This document shows positions 11,560-21,790 of a stretch of DNA of 64,000 nucleotides, piece after piece. The translations under genes and the position numbers were made by a program. Position 1 is the first letter of the stretch; every line of letters starts with the position of its first letter. Under the pieces are notes generated by a model. The model saw only the letters and a program-made list of their open reading frames with translations, made no database searches and had not been told where the DNA came from. This stretch comes from Porphyra umbilicalis (Eukaryota; Rhodophyta; Bangiophyceae; Bangiales; Bangiaceae): positions 124,001-188,000 of the forward strand of contig KV918867.1 in NCBI GenBank assembly GCA_002049455.2, in the 5' to 3' direction.

Positions 11560-11723
11560 CAGGGGGGGGGGGGGGGGAGGGGGGGGGGGTCCTCCATGCC
11601 ACCCCGTGCCGCCGTGGGTGGGTGGGCGGGCGGGCGGGCGGCGGGAGCGGCGCCGCCCGTCGCCGCCGCCGCCGCCGTCGGTCGACGGTCCGCGCGGCGG
11701 GGAGCGGCGCCCGCGTCTGTCCG

Positions 11724-11765
11724 TTTCAAACATAAAAAAAAAAAGAAGAAAAAGAGCAGAAAAGC
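11724..11765. other. A-rich spacer between convergent candidate genes
   Basis: The only AT-rich stretch of this part of the GC block (AAACATAAAAAAAAAAAGAA and following). It sits between the end of the plus-strand candidate (11559) and the end of the minus-strand candidate, where 3' ends and poly(A) signals would be expected. Confidence 0.45.
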
Positions 11766-11769
11766 CCCT

Positions 11770-11993
11770 CTTGCTTGGTCCCCACCGCCGCGCACCGCCC
11801 TGCCCGCCGGCGCAGCGCCGCCGCGCCGCCGCGCGCAGCCGCCGGCCGGGCGCGTGCGCGGCCGCCGCGGCGGCGGCGGCCGACCCCCCCGCTTGCCGCG
11901 CCGGCGCCCGCGGGGCGGGGCGGGCGGGCGGGCGGGCGGCAGCAGCAGCCGCGGCGCCCCCCCCCCCCCCCGCCGCCGCCGTTACGGGGGTGG

Positions 11994-12030
<37 letters not shown>

Positions 12031-12657
12031 CGGCGCACCCCCCCACCCCCCTCCCCCCCCCTCCCGCCGCGCCGCCGCCCGCGCCGCCCGCCGCGCCGCC
12101 GCCATCCGCCCCATATCCTCCGCCACGGCCGCGCGGTCGCGGGTGGCGACCGGCGCGGCGCCGCCGACGGGCTCCACCCGCACGGCGCGGCCGCCGAGGA
12201 GGCACGACCGCGGGCCGCCGCCGCCGTCGGCGGCGGGCGCGGCCGCCCAGAGGCCCCACGGTGGGGGTGGGGGGGGGGGGGGGGGGGGGCCGCCGCCCAC
12301 CCCGCCCCGTCGGCGGCGGGTGCGGGGGCGGGGGCGGCGGGGGCGGCGGGTGCGGCGGCGGCGGGGGCGGCGGTGGGCGCGTCGGCGGCCGCCGCCGACG
12401 CGGCCACGTCGGCCGCCGCACCCGCCGCTGCCGCGCGCGGGGCGGCGTCGTCCCCCGACGAGGCGCCGTCGTCGTCGGAATCGGCCGACGGCGACGGGGA
12501 GGCGTAGGCGGTGCCCGCCGTCACGCCGAGGGCGGTGAGCACCGCGGGCGTAACCGCCGCCGCCCCCGCCGCGCCCGCCGACGAGGCGGCGGCGGCAAAG
12601 GCCGCCGCACCGCCCCAGGCGGCACCGGCGGGTGGGGGGGGGCGCGACCGCGCGCCC

Positions 12658-12698
<41 letters not shown>

Positions 12699-12755
12699 CG
12701 TTGCGCCGCCGCGTGGGCGTTTGGGGGCGGGCGCGCCGGCGGGGGGCGGGGTGGG

Positions 12756-12790
<35 letters not shown>

Positions 12791-13634
12791 CGGGGGGCGT
12801 CCCCCCCCCGTCCCCCGCCCGCCGCCGCCGCCGCCGCCCCGGCGGCGCCTCGGCAGCAGGCCCCGCGCGGCGGCGGCGGGCGGCGGCGGGGCCGGCGGGG
12901 GCGGCGGCGGGGGCGGCACCCCCCCCCCCCCGCCGTCGTCGTCGGGCGGCGGGCGCCCGCCGGGCGGCGGCGCGCGCGCCGGGGTGGATTTGCGGCGGCA
13001 CCGGGGGGGGGCGGCGGCGGCGGCGGTGGTGGCGGCGGTGGCGGTGGTGGCGCCGCCGCCGCCGCCGCCGCCGCGGGCGCGCCCGCCCGCCGCCGGGCGC
13101 CCGTCGGGCGGGCGCCGCCGCGCCGCGTCCGCCGCCACCGCCGCCGCACGCAGCGGGCGGGTGCGGGTGCGGGGGGGGGACGCGCGCGTGGGGGGGGACG
13201 ACGCCGCCGCCGCCGCCAGGGGCGACCGTGGCGCCAGTGGCGGCGGCGACGGCGCCGTCGGCGGCGGCGGCGGTGGCAGCGGTGCCGGTGCCGCCGCCGC
13301 CGCCGACGCTCGCATCGGTGCCACCGCGCCGGGTGGGGGTGGCGCCGCCACCGCCGCCGCCGCCAACGGCGCCGCCGCCGCGTCGACGGCGGCCGGCGGC
13401 GACACGCGTCGCGGCAGCGGCCGCGGCGGTGCGTCGGGCGGCGGCGGCGGCGGCGGCGGCGCGTCGGGTGCCGCGACGGCGGCGGCGGCGGCGGCGGCGG
13501 CGACGGCGGCGGCCCCGCCGCGCGCCGCGGCGACGCGCGCCGCGGGGGGCGGCGCGGGGGGCGGCGCCACGGGCGCCTCGGCCGACGCGGCAGCGCCCGC
13601 CGGCGGCGGCGGCGGCGGCGGCTCGGTCGGCGGC

Positions 13635-13674
<40 letters not shown>

Positions 13675-13968
13675 GGCGCGCCGGCAACGACGCGGCGGGG
13701 GCGGCGGCGGCGGCGGCCCCCCCCCCCCCCCCCCAAAACCCAAACGCGCCACCCGCGGCGCGCCCGCCCGCGCCGCCACCCCCGGCCGCCGCGGCGGCGG
13801 CGCCACGACGCGCGCCGATGGGGCGGGGGGGGGGGGCCCACCCCGGCGGCGGCGCCACCCCACCCCGGCGGGCGGCGGGGGGCGCCCCCCCGGTCGGGGC
13901 GGGGGCCCCACCCCACGCCGCCGGCGGGGGTGCCGCCGGGGGTGCCGGCCCCCGCGAGGCGCCCCCGC

Positions 13969-14012
<44 letters not shown>

Positions 14013-14573
14013 GCCGCTGCCGCCGCTGCCGCCGCTGCCGCCGCCGGCGACGCTGCCGGCTCAATGACAACGTCGAGCAGCGCCGCGCCGCCGCCGCCGC
14101 CGCCGCCGCACCCCCCCCGCCGCCCCCCGCCGCGACGGGCCGCAGGCGCACGGCGGTGAGGTCAAAGCCGAGCGCCCGCGCGGCCCGCCGCCACCCGTCG
14201 GCGGCGACGAGGAGGGCGGTGTAGGCGGACCGCCCGGGGGGGGGGGGGGGGGGCGCTGGCCATGGGGGGGGGGGGGAGGGGGGGGGGGGGCACGCCGCGC
14301 GGGCAGACGCGCCGTGGGGGGGGGACGCGCCGGGGGGGGGGACGCGCCGGGGGGGGGTGGGGGGGGGGCGCCCGTCGCGCGCGCCGCGCGCGCGCGCGTC
14401 GGCGCGGTGGGCCACCCACGAAAAGCGGGGCGGCGGCGCCGCGGCGCGCCGTCGGGGGGGGCGGCGGTCGCAACCGACACGGGCGTGGGCACGAGGGCAC
14501 GCGCGCGGGGCGCAAACGGCCGCGGCCGCGGCCGGCGGCACGGCACGCACACGCGGCGGCGGGCAATTGGCAT
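11770..14573 (-). CDS. Putative GC-rich gene of unknown function, frames broken at homopolymers
   Basis: Stretches of plausible protein occur in order on the minus strand, in shifting frames. An ATG at 14573 begins a basic, Arg/Pro/Ala-rich leader that could be a targeting peptide (an alternative ATG is at 14667). Around 14160-14250 there is AYTALLVAADGWRRAARALG followed by FDLTAVRLRP. Around 12400-12530 there is an acidic stretch with SPSADSDDDGASSGDD, and around 12080-12190 a segment with AVRVEPVGGAAPVATRDRAA. Between them lie poly-Ala, poly-Gly and poly-Pro translations of GCC/GGC repeats. I do not recognise a family. The 3' end is undefined. It may be a real gene with mis-sized homopolymers, a pseudogene, or partly chance coding. 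Confidence 0.28.
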
Positions 14574-14968
14574 GGCATGCAAGTACAGTACGGCACCATT
14601 CCGCCTCGATGCGCGCCTGCGGTGGGAGGAGCAACGTGGCATGCAACTGAGAGTGGCGGGCGGCCATCGCTGTCCCCGCCCAGCGGGGCGCCGCGGACGC
14701 CGAGCCCCCCGTGCCCGGCGCGCCGGGCCGCCGCCGTGGGGGCAGACACCCCCGCGGCGGCGGCCTGCGGCGGCCGCGGCCGCCCCCGGTGCCACTCTTG
14801 ACCCGCCCGCCCCCAACGTCGTGCCCGCCCCGCCCTCTGCCCGCCCCCCGCGCGGACGGTGAGCGTGGTCGGTTGCCCCCCGCCCGCCGTGCCCGCCCGC
14901 CCCCGCGGGGTGCCGCCCCCCCCGCCGCCCCCCGCGGTGGGTGCGCGGCGGCGGCGGCGGCAGTGGCA

Positions 14969-15000
<32 letters not shown>

Positions 15001-15240
15001 CATGATTTCCGCCCTCTTTGGCTGCGCCTTTTGTGCGACGGCCGTGTACCTCACCCTCCACTCGGTGCCGGTGCGGCGTCGGTCGGCCGCCGCCGCCGCC
15101 GCGTTTGCCGCCGCCGCCGCCGCCGCGGGCGCGTACGACCGCTACACGGACGCGCGGGTGGTGGCGGCGCGCGCCGCGTGGGCGCGGGGGGGGGGGGGGC
15201 ACCCCCGGCTGGGCGCCACCCCCGTCGCGGGACGTGGCGT

Positions 15241-15271
<31 letters not shown>

Positions 15272-15579
15272 GGCACCGTCGCGCACGCTGCAGGCGGCGG
15301 CAGACGGTGGGGGTGGGGGTGGTGGCGGTGGCGGCGGCGGCGGCGGCACCGTGTGGGCCCAACGCACGGTGGCGGTGCCACGCGCGGTCGCCCACCCCCC
15401 GGCGGGGGTTGCCACCCTCACCTGGGCGGGCGTCACGGGGTGGGGTCCCCCCCCGCTGCGCGTCGCCCCCGTCGACGCCCTCGTCGCCGGCATCCTCCCC
15501 GAGGTGGGGGATCTCAAGGCGGGCGTCGTGCACGTGTATGTGCTCCAAGGGTCGGCGGCGCTGTTGGTGGCGGGCCGCA

Positions 15580-15611
<32 letters not shown>

Positions 15612-15698
15612 GCGGCGGCCGCACCGTCGCTGCTCGGCTGGGCCGCCCGCCTGCTCGGCGGCGGCGACGGGGGGGCCACCGCCGCCGCTGCCGCCGAC

Positions 15699-15735
<37 letters not shown>

Positions 15736-15917
15736 GGTGCGGGGGGCTCGGTGCGGGGGGGGGGGGGGGCGGCCGGGGGGGGGTGAGCGTCCCCATTGTC
15801 GACGGGCGCCTGGCGCTCGGCGCCGGCCGGCGGCTGTGGTTGGCGAGCGGCGGCGCGCGGGGGGCCCCCGCCGACACGACGCGGCTCGTCGTGACGCTGC
15901 ACGGGGAGCGGTGGTGA
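15001..15917 (+). CDS. Unknown protein with N-terminal hydrophobic segment, one frame break
   Basis: The ATG at 15001 starts MISALFGCAFCATAVYLTLH, a hydrophobic segment suited to a signal anchor. It is followed by an Ala-rich helix and AYDRYTDARVVAARAAW. The frame breaks at the G run around 15185-15197. A neighbouring frame then continues with Gly-rich spacers and ordinary-looking protein such as LPEVGDLKAGVVHVYVLQGS and VVTLHGERW, stopping at 15915-15917. I do not recognise the family. The gene is transcribed away from the minus-strand candidate at 14573, about 0.4 kb apart, which suggests a shared promoter region. Confidence 0.4.
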
Positions 15918-16587
15918 GCGCGGGGTGGCCCGCCGCGGGCGGCGCGTGGTGGGTGGCGTGAGGCCGACGCGCGGTGCCCGCCGTCGGGGTCAACGGTCAC
16001 GGGCGGTGGGGCGGTGGGGCGGCGGTGGGCGCCCTGTGGCGGGCGCCCGTTGCCCGCGGCCGACCGTGGGGGCGTGCCGGTGCTGGCGGCACGTGGCTGT
16101 TGGCGGCCGTCGAGCCAGTGTGCCAGCGGCCGGCCCGCGCCCGCCGGTGGGGGGCTGCCGCGCGGCGGCGGCCGGTTGCACGGCTGGCCGCGTCGGCGTG
16201 CGTCTGCGGTTGCGGTGCGGGGCGCTACCGGCGCGGGGGGGGCTGTGTGGGCCCTTGGGAGGGGTGGCCACCGTCGTCCCGCGGTCTTGCCATGCCTCGG
16301 GTCGTCTGCGGCGGCGGTGGCATGGCCACCCGCTCGCCTCGTGGCGGCCGTGGCGGCCGTGGCGCCCTGCACTGTGGCCGCTGGGTGGCTTTTGTTCGAC
16401 GTCCGCCGCGTCGGCTCGAGCGCGGCGGGTGTGGCGGAGTGGGGGAGCTGGCCTCTGCGCGGAGCGTCCACGGGGCACCAGGCGTGCAAACCAAAGGTTT
16501 GGGGAGGTGCGGCTCGTTGAGGGGGAAGCAGGGTTGGGGAATGGCTTGTTATCGGCACGGCCGCAAGCTTTTGCTACACAGCGTTCG

Positions 16588-16757
16588 CGATGTGCGTGTC
16601 GTGCCCAAGACCTACCGCATCAAGGTTGTGTACAAGTGATGGGGGCGGGGCGGGTCTGCAATCTGCTTGTCCAGGGGACTCCCACCAGAGGCGGGACGGC
16701 CCCAGTAACATGATGTATCTTGTAGTCTGCTTGTACAGTGCCTCTTCGCATCTGTTC
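16588..16757 (+). repeat. Inverted duplicate of the LPMO-like gene's 3' end
   Basis: 170 bp nearly identical to the reverse complement of 17451-17620 (I noticed one mismatch). It carries the last 17 codons plus stop of the LPMO-like gene, here on the plus strand, and its 3' flank. No similarity to the rest of that gene is visible upstream of 16588. This is a truncated tail-to-tail duplicate, not a second complete gene. Confidence 0.9.
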
Positions 16758-17450
16758 CCCGACGGCCCCAAACCGTAGCCTCCAACACGATCAAAAAACA
16801 TTGCGGGGGGAAAAAGAAAAAATCGACCTGACCAGCGGATTGCGGGAACACTCTTCCACGTGTTGTTGACAAATGGACATTCAAGTCGAAACAGTCATTT
16901 AAAAGTACGGTATCGATTCTAATCGTCAGCTGCTGGGCAGCAGAACGACCGCGCCGGCCCCTGTCCGCAACCGAAATACCCCCCCAGCCCCGTCCCGATA
17001 TACAAGCTGCCGTTATTGAGGATGCGTTACCCCTCCCCCATTGTCTTCTCCTTAGTTTCTACCCCTCACCCACCCCTTCACCGATGTTGTGGCCTGCTGT
17101 CCCCGTCCTGGACGGCCGTCGAGGCGGTCGACCGAGGGAGTATTGGAGATCGTCTTCTCGCACCGGTGTCCAACACGCTGTGTCCTCCTCCCTTCCAACC
17201 GGGCTTTGACATTCTGTGGCGGTCGTGGGCTTCTTTGGCAGTCTGGGCGGCCGCGAAGACGCGACGGCGCCAGGTTGTGCCCTGTATGTCTAGAAAACAC
17301 AGCGTGAAAACTAGAATGAAAACGAGATCAACGAAATTCAGGGGCTAACTTCAACTTTTTGACCACATACTGGCTGTTACTTCCCTCTCACAGCATGTCT
17401 TTGACGGTGCTACTTGGTCAAATACCTCTCAGGTGAAATGTTGCCAGTGC
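16758..17450. other. Spacer between inverted arms; no gene seen
   Basis: About 690 bp of ordinary sequence between the two inverted arms. No convincing reading frame. Confidence 0.55.
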
Positions 17451-17620
17451 GAACAGATGCGAGGAGGCACTGTACAAGCAGACTACAAGATACATCATGT
17501 TACTGGGGCCGTCCCGCCTCTGGTGGGAGTCCCCTGGACAAGCAGATTGCAGACCCGCCCCGCCCCCATCACTTGTACACAACCTTGATGCGGTAGGTCT
17601 TGGGCACGACACGCACATCG
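17451..17620 (-). repeat. Right arm of the 170-bp inverted duplication
   Basis: Contains the true 3' end of the LPMO-like gene (stop at 17569) and 118 bp of 3' flank. It pairs with 16588-16757. Confidence 0.9.
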
Positions 17621-18816
17621 TGACCCGTGATGGCCAGCGGTGTAATTTTGACCTTGACGACCTTGCCCGCGGTCCAGTAGCCCCACGAGCGGCGGGCCTT
17701 GGTGCCCGCCCCCACGCGGGTGAGGAACCACGGCGCCGCGCGCGCAATGTGGCGCGTCTTTCCAGGCACCGCAAACGCCACCCCGTCGACGCGGACGTCG
17801 CCCCAAACCGTCGCCTCCATGGTGAAGCGCTCCAAGTCCCGGCCGAGCGCGACGACGTTGACCCGGTTGGTGCGGAGGCGCCGCTTGCGCCGCCCGTCCA
17901 AGTCGGTCACGTACGCGGCGTTGATGCCGAGCCGCCCTGCGCCCGTGGTGGGGAACCACGACGTGCGCAGCGGAGGTGGCGTTTTGCCGCCGGCAAAGGG
18001 GGCGGGCACCAGCTCCCCGCCCTGGTGGAGGGACTCGCCGTTGGCGCGCCGCCCGACGGTGCACGGCTCCTCGCGGCACGGGCCGAGGCGGTTGACCGAC
18101 GCGACGCAGCGGTTGGGGAAGCGCGTGCGCGTGCCGGGGCGGAAGGTCGGGGTGTGCGCGGGCTCGACGACGCCCCCGCCGGCGATGCGCACGTACGAGC
18201 AGTCGTAGTAGTCGCCGAGGCTTGACAAGACAGGCCGGCGCTTGGGCTTGTTGTTCCGCACCCCGCCGTACCACGCAAAGCTCAACACGTAGTCCCCATC
18301 CGGGTAGATAGACGGGATGGTCAGCCAATCTTGGTAGGCGTGGCCGACCGGCTTGTCGAGCGCATCGTCAATGCAAAAGCGCTTGCGATGGGCGCCGCCC
18401 TTACAGGCAAAGCGACCGGCCGACCAGCAGCCCCACCGGAAGGCCATTTGCTCGTGCACCTTGGCGTCCATCATGCTGCCGACGGGAACGAGCGCCCAGC
18501 GCACGAAACCACCCTCGTGGTTGTTGCGCGCCCACCGCACGCGCACCGTCTGGCCGCGGCGGTACGTGGCGGCCGGCTGGGAGGACGAGCTGCCAACGCC
18601 GTGGCGCTTCAGCATAATGTTGGGGCATGGGCCGGGGCAGTTTCGCGCCGTCGGGCCAGGGCCACGGCTGACCCGGCAGTCAGTGGTGAAGGACATGGAC
18701 GCTGGCTGGGTCAGGGACGAGTGGGCGGTGGCCACGCCAGAGAGGGCGGCGACGGTCGCGGCTGCGAGGAGTGCGGTGACGGCCGCCACGGCGGTGGCGC
18801 TAGTGCGGCGCCCCAT
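17569..18816 (-). CDS. Secreted LPMO-like (chitin-binding type-4-like) protein
   Basis: 415-residue protein. I chose the ATG at 18816 because it gives a clean signal peptide: MGRR, then an Ala/Val/Leu-rich core, ending at ...GVATA. The next residue is His32. A histidine exposed at the mature N-terminus is the hallmark of copper-dependent lytic polysaccharide monooxygenases. The second copper-ligand candidate is His100 in RWARNNHEGGFVRW, and a Tyr in GDYYDCSYVRI could be the axial residue. Paired Cys (NCPGPCP, WGCW, FACK, FCID) suggest disulfides. Residues about 265-415 form a second domain that I do not recognise. If active, it would oxidatively cut a wall or food polysaccharide outside the cell; the substrate cannot be told. 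The family (AA class) is inferred from motifs only. The last 17 codons and 3' flank are duplicated in inverse at 16588-16757. Confidence 0.8.
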   Translation of the reverse strand: MGRRTSATAVAAVTALLAAATVAALSGVATAHSSLTQPASMSFTTDCRVSRGPGPTARNCPGPCPNIMLKRHGVGSSSSQPAATYRRGQTVRVRWARNNHEGGFVRWALVPVGSMMDAKVHEQMAFRWGCWSAGRFACKGGAHRKRFCIDDALDKPVGHAYQDWLTIPSIYPDGDYVLSFAWYGGVRNNKPKRRPVLSSLGDYYDCSYVRIAGGGVVEPAHTPTFRPGTRTRFPNRCVASVNRLGPCREEPCTVGRRANGESLHQGGELVPAPFAGGKTPPPLRTSWFPTTGAGRLGINAAYVTDLDGRRKRRLRTNRVNVVALGRDLERFTMEATVWGDVRVDGVAFAVPGKTRHIARAAPWFLTRVGAGTKARRSWGYWTAGKVVKVKITPLAITGHDVRVVPKTYRIKVVYK

Positions 18817-20653
18817 GGTTCGCGGGAAGGAGGAGGCACACAGAGAGTTGGCAGGGACGAAGAGAGCGCCTCTGGTCGGGAGCCGACAGGCCAGGGGTAG
18901 ATGCTGTTGTTGCTGCCTTGGGCTGTGAAGCGGTTGCTTTCCGTCAACCAGCTGCCGGGGCACCGCCTTTGTACGTCTTCCGACCATCGCCGTGGTCGGG
19001 ATGGCACGGCTAACCCGCCCCGCACGCGCGACGGAATGGCGTGCTGTCCAGGGCCTCGCAAACCGCCCCTTGCTCGCCCCAGTACCACACGAGCTCGCCC
19101 GACTCGGCCGCCGTCGCACGCTCGGCCGCAGGGCACGCAGGACAATCACGTCGGAGAGCAATCAGCCGCTCGCCCCTCGGCACCCCGCAGGCCGCCATCT
19201 GTGCCTCGGGAATCCAGCATTGCCGGCAACATGCCTCGCGCGATGGGGACGAGTGCTCGTGCAGGTCGCTGTGCACGCCGTGGCGGGCGCCGCGGCAGCG
19301 GAATGGGGCGCGGAGTGGGCGCCGCGCCCCAAGTCCCACATGTGACTTGGAAAATAGCTCCGTGGCGGCTGCGAGTGCCAACACACAGACCGGCGGCGCG
19401 TCGTGTATCAGCCCGTCGGCTGCGCGTTTGAGCTGCCAACGGCTGGGCTATCGCATGCCCGAAAAGCTCCCACAGCGTGAACCTCCTGCGGACGGCCACG
19501 TGTGGAGGGGTTGGCAGTAACGGTCGGTCGAGCAGCCTTGCCATATTTTGCGCTGCTAGCATTACGCTTGACAGGCAACTGGCAGAAAAGCAGGGCAAGG
19601 GGAACGTCACGAGTCACGGGCTGGTGCGAGAAGGTCAAAATGGGCGGCCATGATGGGGACACCGACGCGGCGGCGGAGGCGGGACCGCCCGATCCGGCAG
19701 GTGCGTACGTCGTCGGCCGTCGCCTTGTCTGCGTTGGGGCGGCCGACGGAAAGCGCGGGTCGGCGGCATCAAATATTGTTTCGTCTGCACTCGCCAGCAC
19801 CGTTGCGGGGAACAGACGACCGGGCGCGGGGCGCCACGTCATCCCCGCCCGCCGATTGACGACCTCGGGCAGGTGCGCGCGGCCGACGGGGTGCTCATCA
19901 AGGCCAGGTCCCCATGCTATGGGGCGATTTTTTTTATTTGATTACCTAGGGCAGGCTTTAGCTTGATTTCCGCGTGGTTTTAGTGTACTTGTGGAGTTGA
20001 CACGTGTTCAAGGAATCTATTTCAATTTTCCTGTAGAATTCTCATAAGGTCATACTTGTTCGTGTGCTTCGAAGCGAACGGACCGGCGGTGTCCGTCGCG
20101 CGCCGTACGGACGCGACCACTCTGCGGTAGTCGTGGAACGCCTTGTGTGCTGCGGCGGCTTTGCGTGGGAAAGTGCCGCCTCGGAGAACTGAGTGGAGCT
20201 GTGCAGGGGGCCCCGTGGGGCACCGCCTACGGTGAAAGAGGGGCAGTAGTAGAGATGGGTTTCTTGATTGCCAGATGTGGACTAAAGCCGTTCTCATGGG
20301 CTCTTCCTCCATCGCTGACCACCCCTCCGACCCCGCATCCGAGTCGCCGACGTCTGACTCGGACCCCGCCGCTCTCCCCATATCACCTCCATGTAAGGCC
20401 TTGTCTAGACGGCGGGCCGTCGTGCACGTGATTGGGCATAAACTGCAACACAATTCCGGGAAACGGGCGTGAAACGAGCACTGCTGTCTTCACGGCAACA
20501 CGGCATGCATGAACGCGACGTGCTAAAAAATCGGCTGCCAAAATGAGTAGATCAGATCACGCTCGCATAGGCAGAAACTCACCGTGGGGAAGGCAGCACT
20601 TCGACCAATCAGAAGTGCGGAAAAGATCGCAACTGGAGGCTCAAGTTGACTTT
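18817..20653. other. LPMO upstream region and unassigned sequence
   Basis: The first few hundred bases are the presumed promoter of the LPMO-like gene. A minus-strand open frame at 20022-20453 (up to about 140 codons, no recognisable domain) is not called. Otherwise I see nothing. Confidence 0.5.
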
Positions 20654-20711
20654 CGAGCACGTTCACGTGCGCGAGATATAAAAAAATATCTCGCACACGT
20701 GAACGTGTTCG
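20654..20711. repeat. Long hairpin, about 26-bp arms
   Basis: CGAGCACGTTCACGTGCGCG followed by AGATAT pairs with ATATCTCGCACACGTGAACG followed by TGTTCG, across about 6 A/T bases and with only two or three mismatches. A wider, weaker inverted match (CCAATCAGAA near 20606 and TTCTGATTGG near 20831) suggests it is the core of a small palindromic transposon. Confidence 0.85.
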
Positions 20712-20886
20712 GCCCAAGAGGGACGAAATGGCACATTTTGGCTCGTAACTCCTTCGTGTGCCATAGCATCCGATCGGTCCGTGAAGGACGAATATGGCCC
20801 GCGTGATTCGCGTGTGATTGAAGCTGTGCGTTCTGATTGGCTAGCACTCGTCTGTGCACGCCATGCACGCGCCGTCTGGACAAGGC

Positions 20887-21466
20887 CTAAGCCGGAGTGC
20901 TGTTCAAGGTAGGAATAGCACGATTTTTGTACTGTTCGTACACCGCCGCGCGCACGCGGCTGAGCTCCTCCACTGGGATGCGTCGCTTTGAAGCACGGCG
21001 CTCGGGATCGCCCGAGGCAGGCCCGGCATCTGCCCAGCCCTCCTGGCCGACGCGAGTCACCGTGCTCCTGCTAACGCCTGCAGCTCGCACGACGCGCCGC
21101 GTGGGCTGGTTGAGCATCGTCGGGCCCCTAGCGGCCTTCTCAGCTCCGAAAAAGCAACGTAGGTTGGACAGGATCAGGGCTACGTCTCGCGTGATGCGGT
21201 GCATTGCCCGCCAGCGAGTGCGCGGGGTCTGCCTCACGGTGCGCGGCGACGGCATGCTGACGTACTGGGGGGAGGGGGGATGATGGGTGGCGGGGGCAGG
21301 CGGGGAGGTGGGTGAGGGGGGAAGCCGCACGGCACGACGTGGAATGGGTGCAGATCTCGTGTCAGCAAGGCCACGCTGCCAGCTGGAGTCGTGGGGCATC
21401 ACTGCGCACGGTTGACGAGCCAGGGCACCAAGCGTGCGCGCGCGCGCTATAAGATCTGTCGCCATC
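20887..21466 (-). pseudogene. Transposase N-terminal (helix-turn-helix) fragment
   Basis: The frame has an ATG at 21466, but the part that looks real is the C-terminal half, about 20890-21215. It contains DVALILSNLRCFFGAEKAA, then RRVVRAAGVSRSTVTRVGQE and a basic tail. A helix-turn-helix with 'GVS..TV.R' after an 'N...FF..E' helix is typical of the DNA-binding N-terminus of Tc1/mariner-like transposases and their relatives. No DDE catalytic domain follows before the stop, so this is a fragment or a chance survivor. Confidence 0.45.
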
Positions 21467-21628
21467 CAGACAAAAATGGCGGGCAACAGAACGAGCAATG
21501 TGGATCAAGTCCTCAGTAAGTAGAGTCCTTCCCAAATTGTGCGCGACTTGAACCACGATGCAATAAATGACTTTCTTTCACTCTCTCCTCTTGTCTGTTG
21601 CTCCCCCGTCATGTTGAAGCTATGAGGG

Positions 21629-21790
21629 TCATTCTACACCAGCCGGAACGCCCCGAACGTCCGAACGCTGAACGGCCATATCAAAATCCCATTGGGCGAC
21701 GTGGCATCGGCTGGGATGCTTGGCCAATGGAATTTCAATATGGCCGTTCAGCGTTCGGACGTTCGGGGCGTTCGGGTTGGTGTAGAATGA
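21629..21790. mobile_element. MITE family C, foldback type (162 bp)
   Basis: Almost the whole element is an inverted repeat: arms of about 65 bp beginning TCATTCTACACCAGCCGGAA, differing by a few bases, around a loop of about 30 bp. No coding capacity. The target duplication is not obvious. There is only one copy in the window. Confidence 0.85.

Larger units (their letters stand above)
8440..16500. other. Extreme GC block with G/C homopolymers and GCC/GGC repeats
   Basis: From about 8.44 kb the sequence becomes almost entirely G and C, with C or G runs of 10 to nearly 30 bases (for example near 9441, 10200, 10258, 11409, 12000, 12765, 14237) and long GCC/GGC microsatellites. A and T are so rare that nearly every frame on both strands is open for hundreds of codons, so open length means nothing here. 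Fragments that read like real protein are called separately below. Their frames change at homopolymers. Either the runs are mis-sized in the assembly or the genes are decayed. Confidence 0.9.

Noticed and set aside
10912-15054. A 1,380-codon minus-strand open frame (and other 400-800-codon frames at 11.4-16.6 kb on both strands)
   Set aside because: Stop codons need A and T, which are almost absent here, so long frames arise by composition. Most translate to poly-Arg, poly-Pro, poly-Ala or poly-Gly. Only short protein-like segments were kept as low-confidence candidates.
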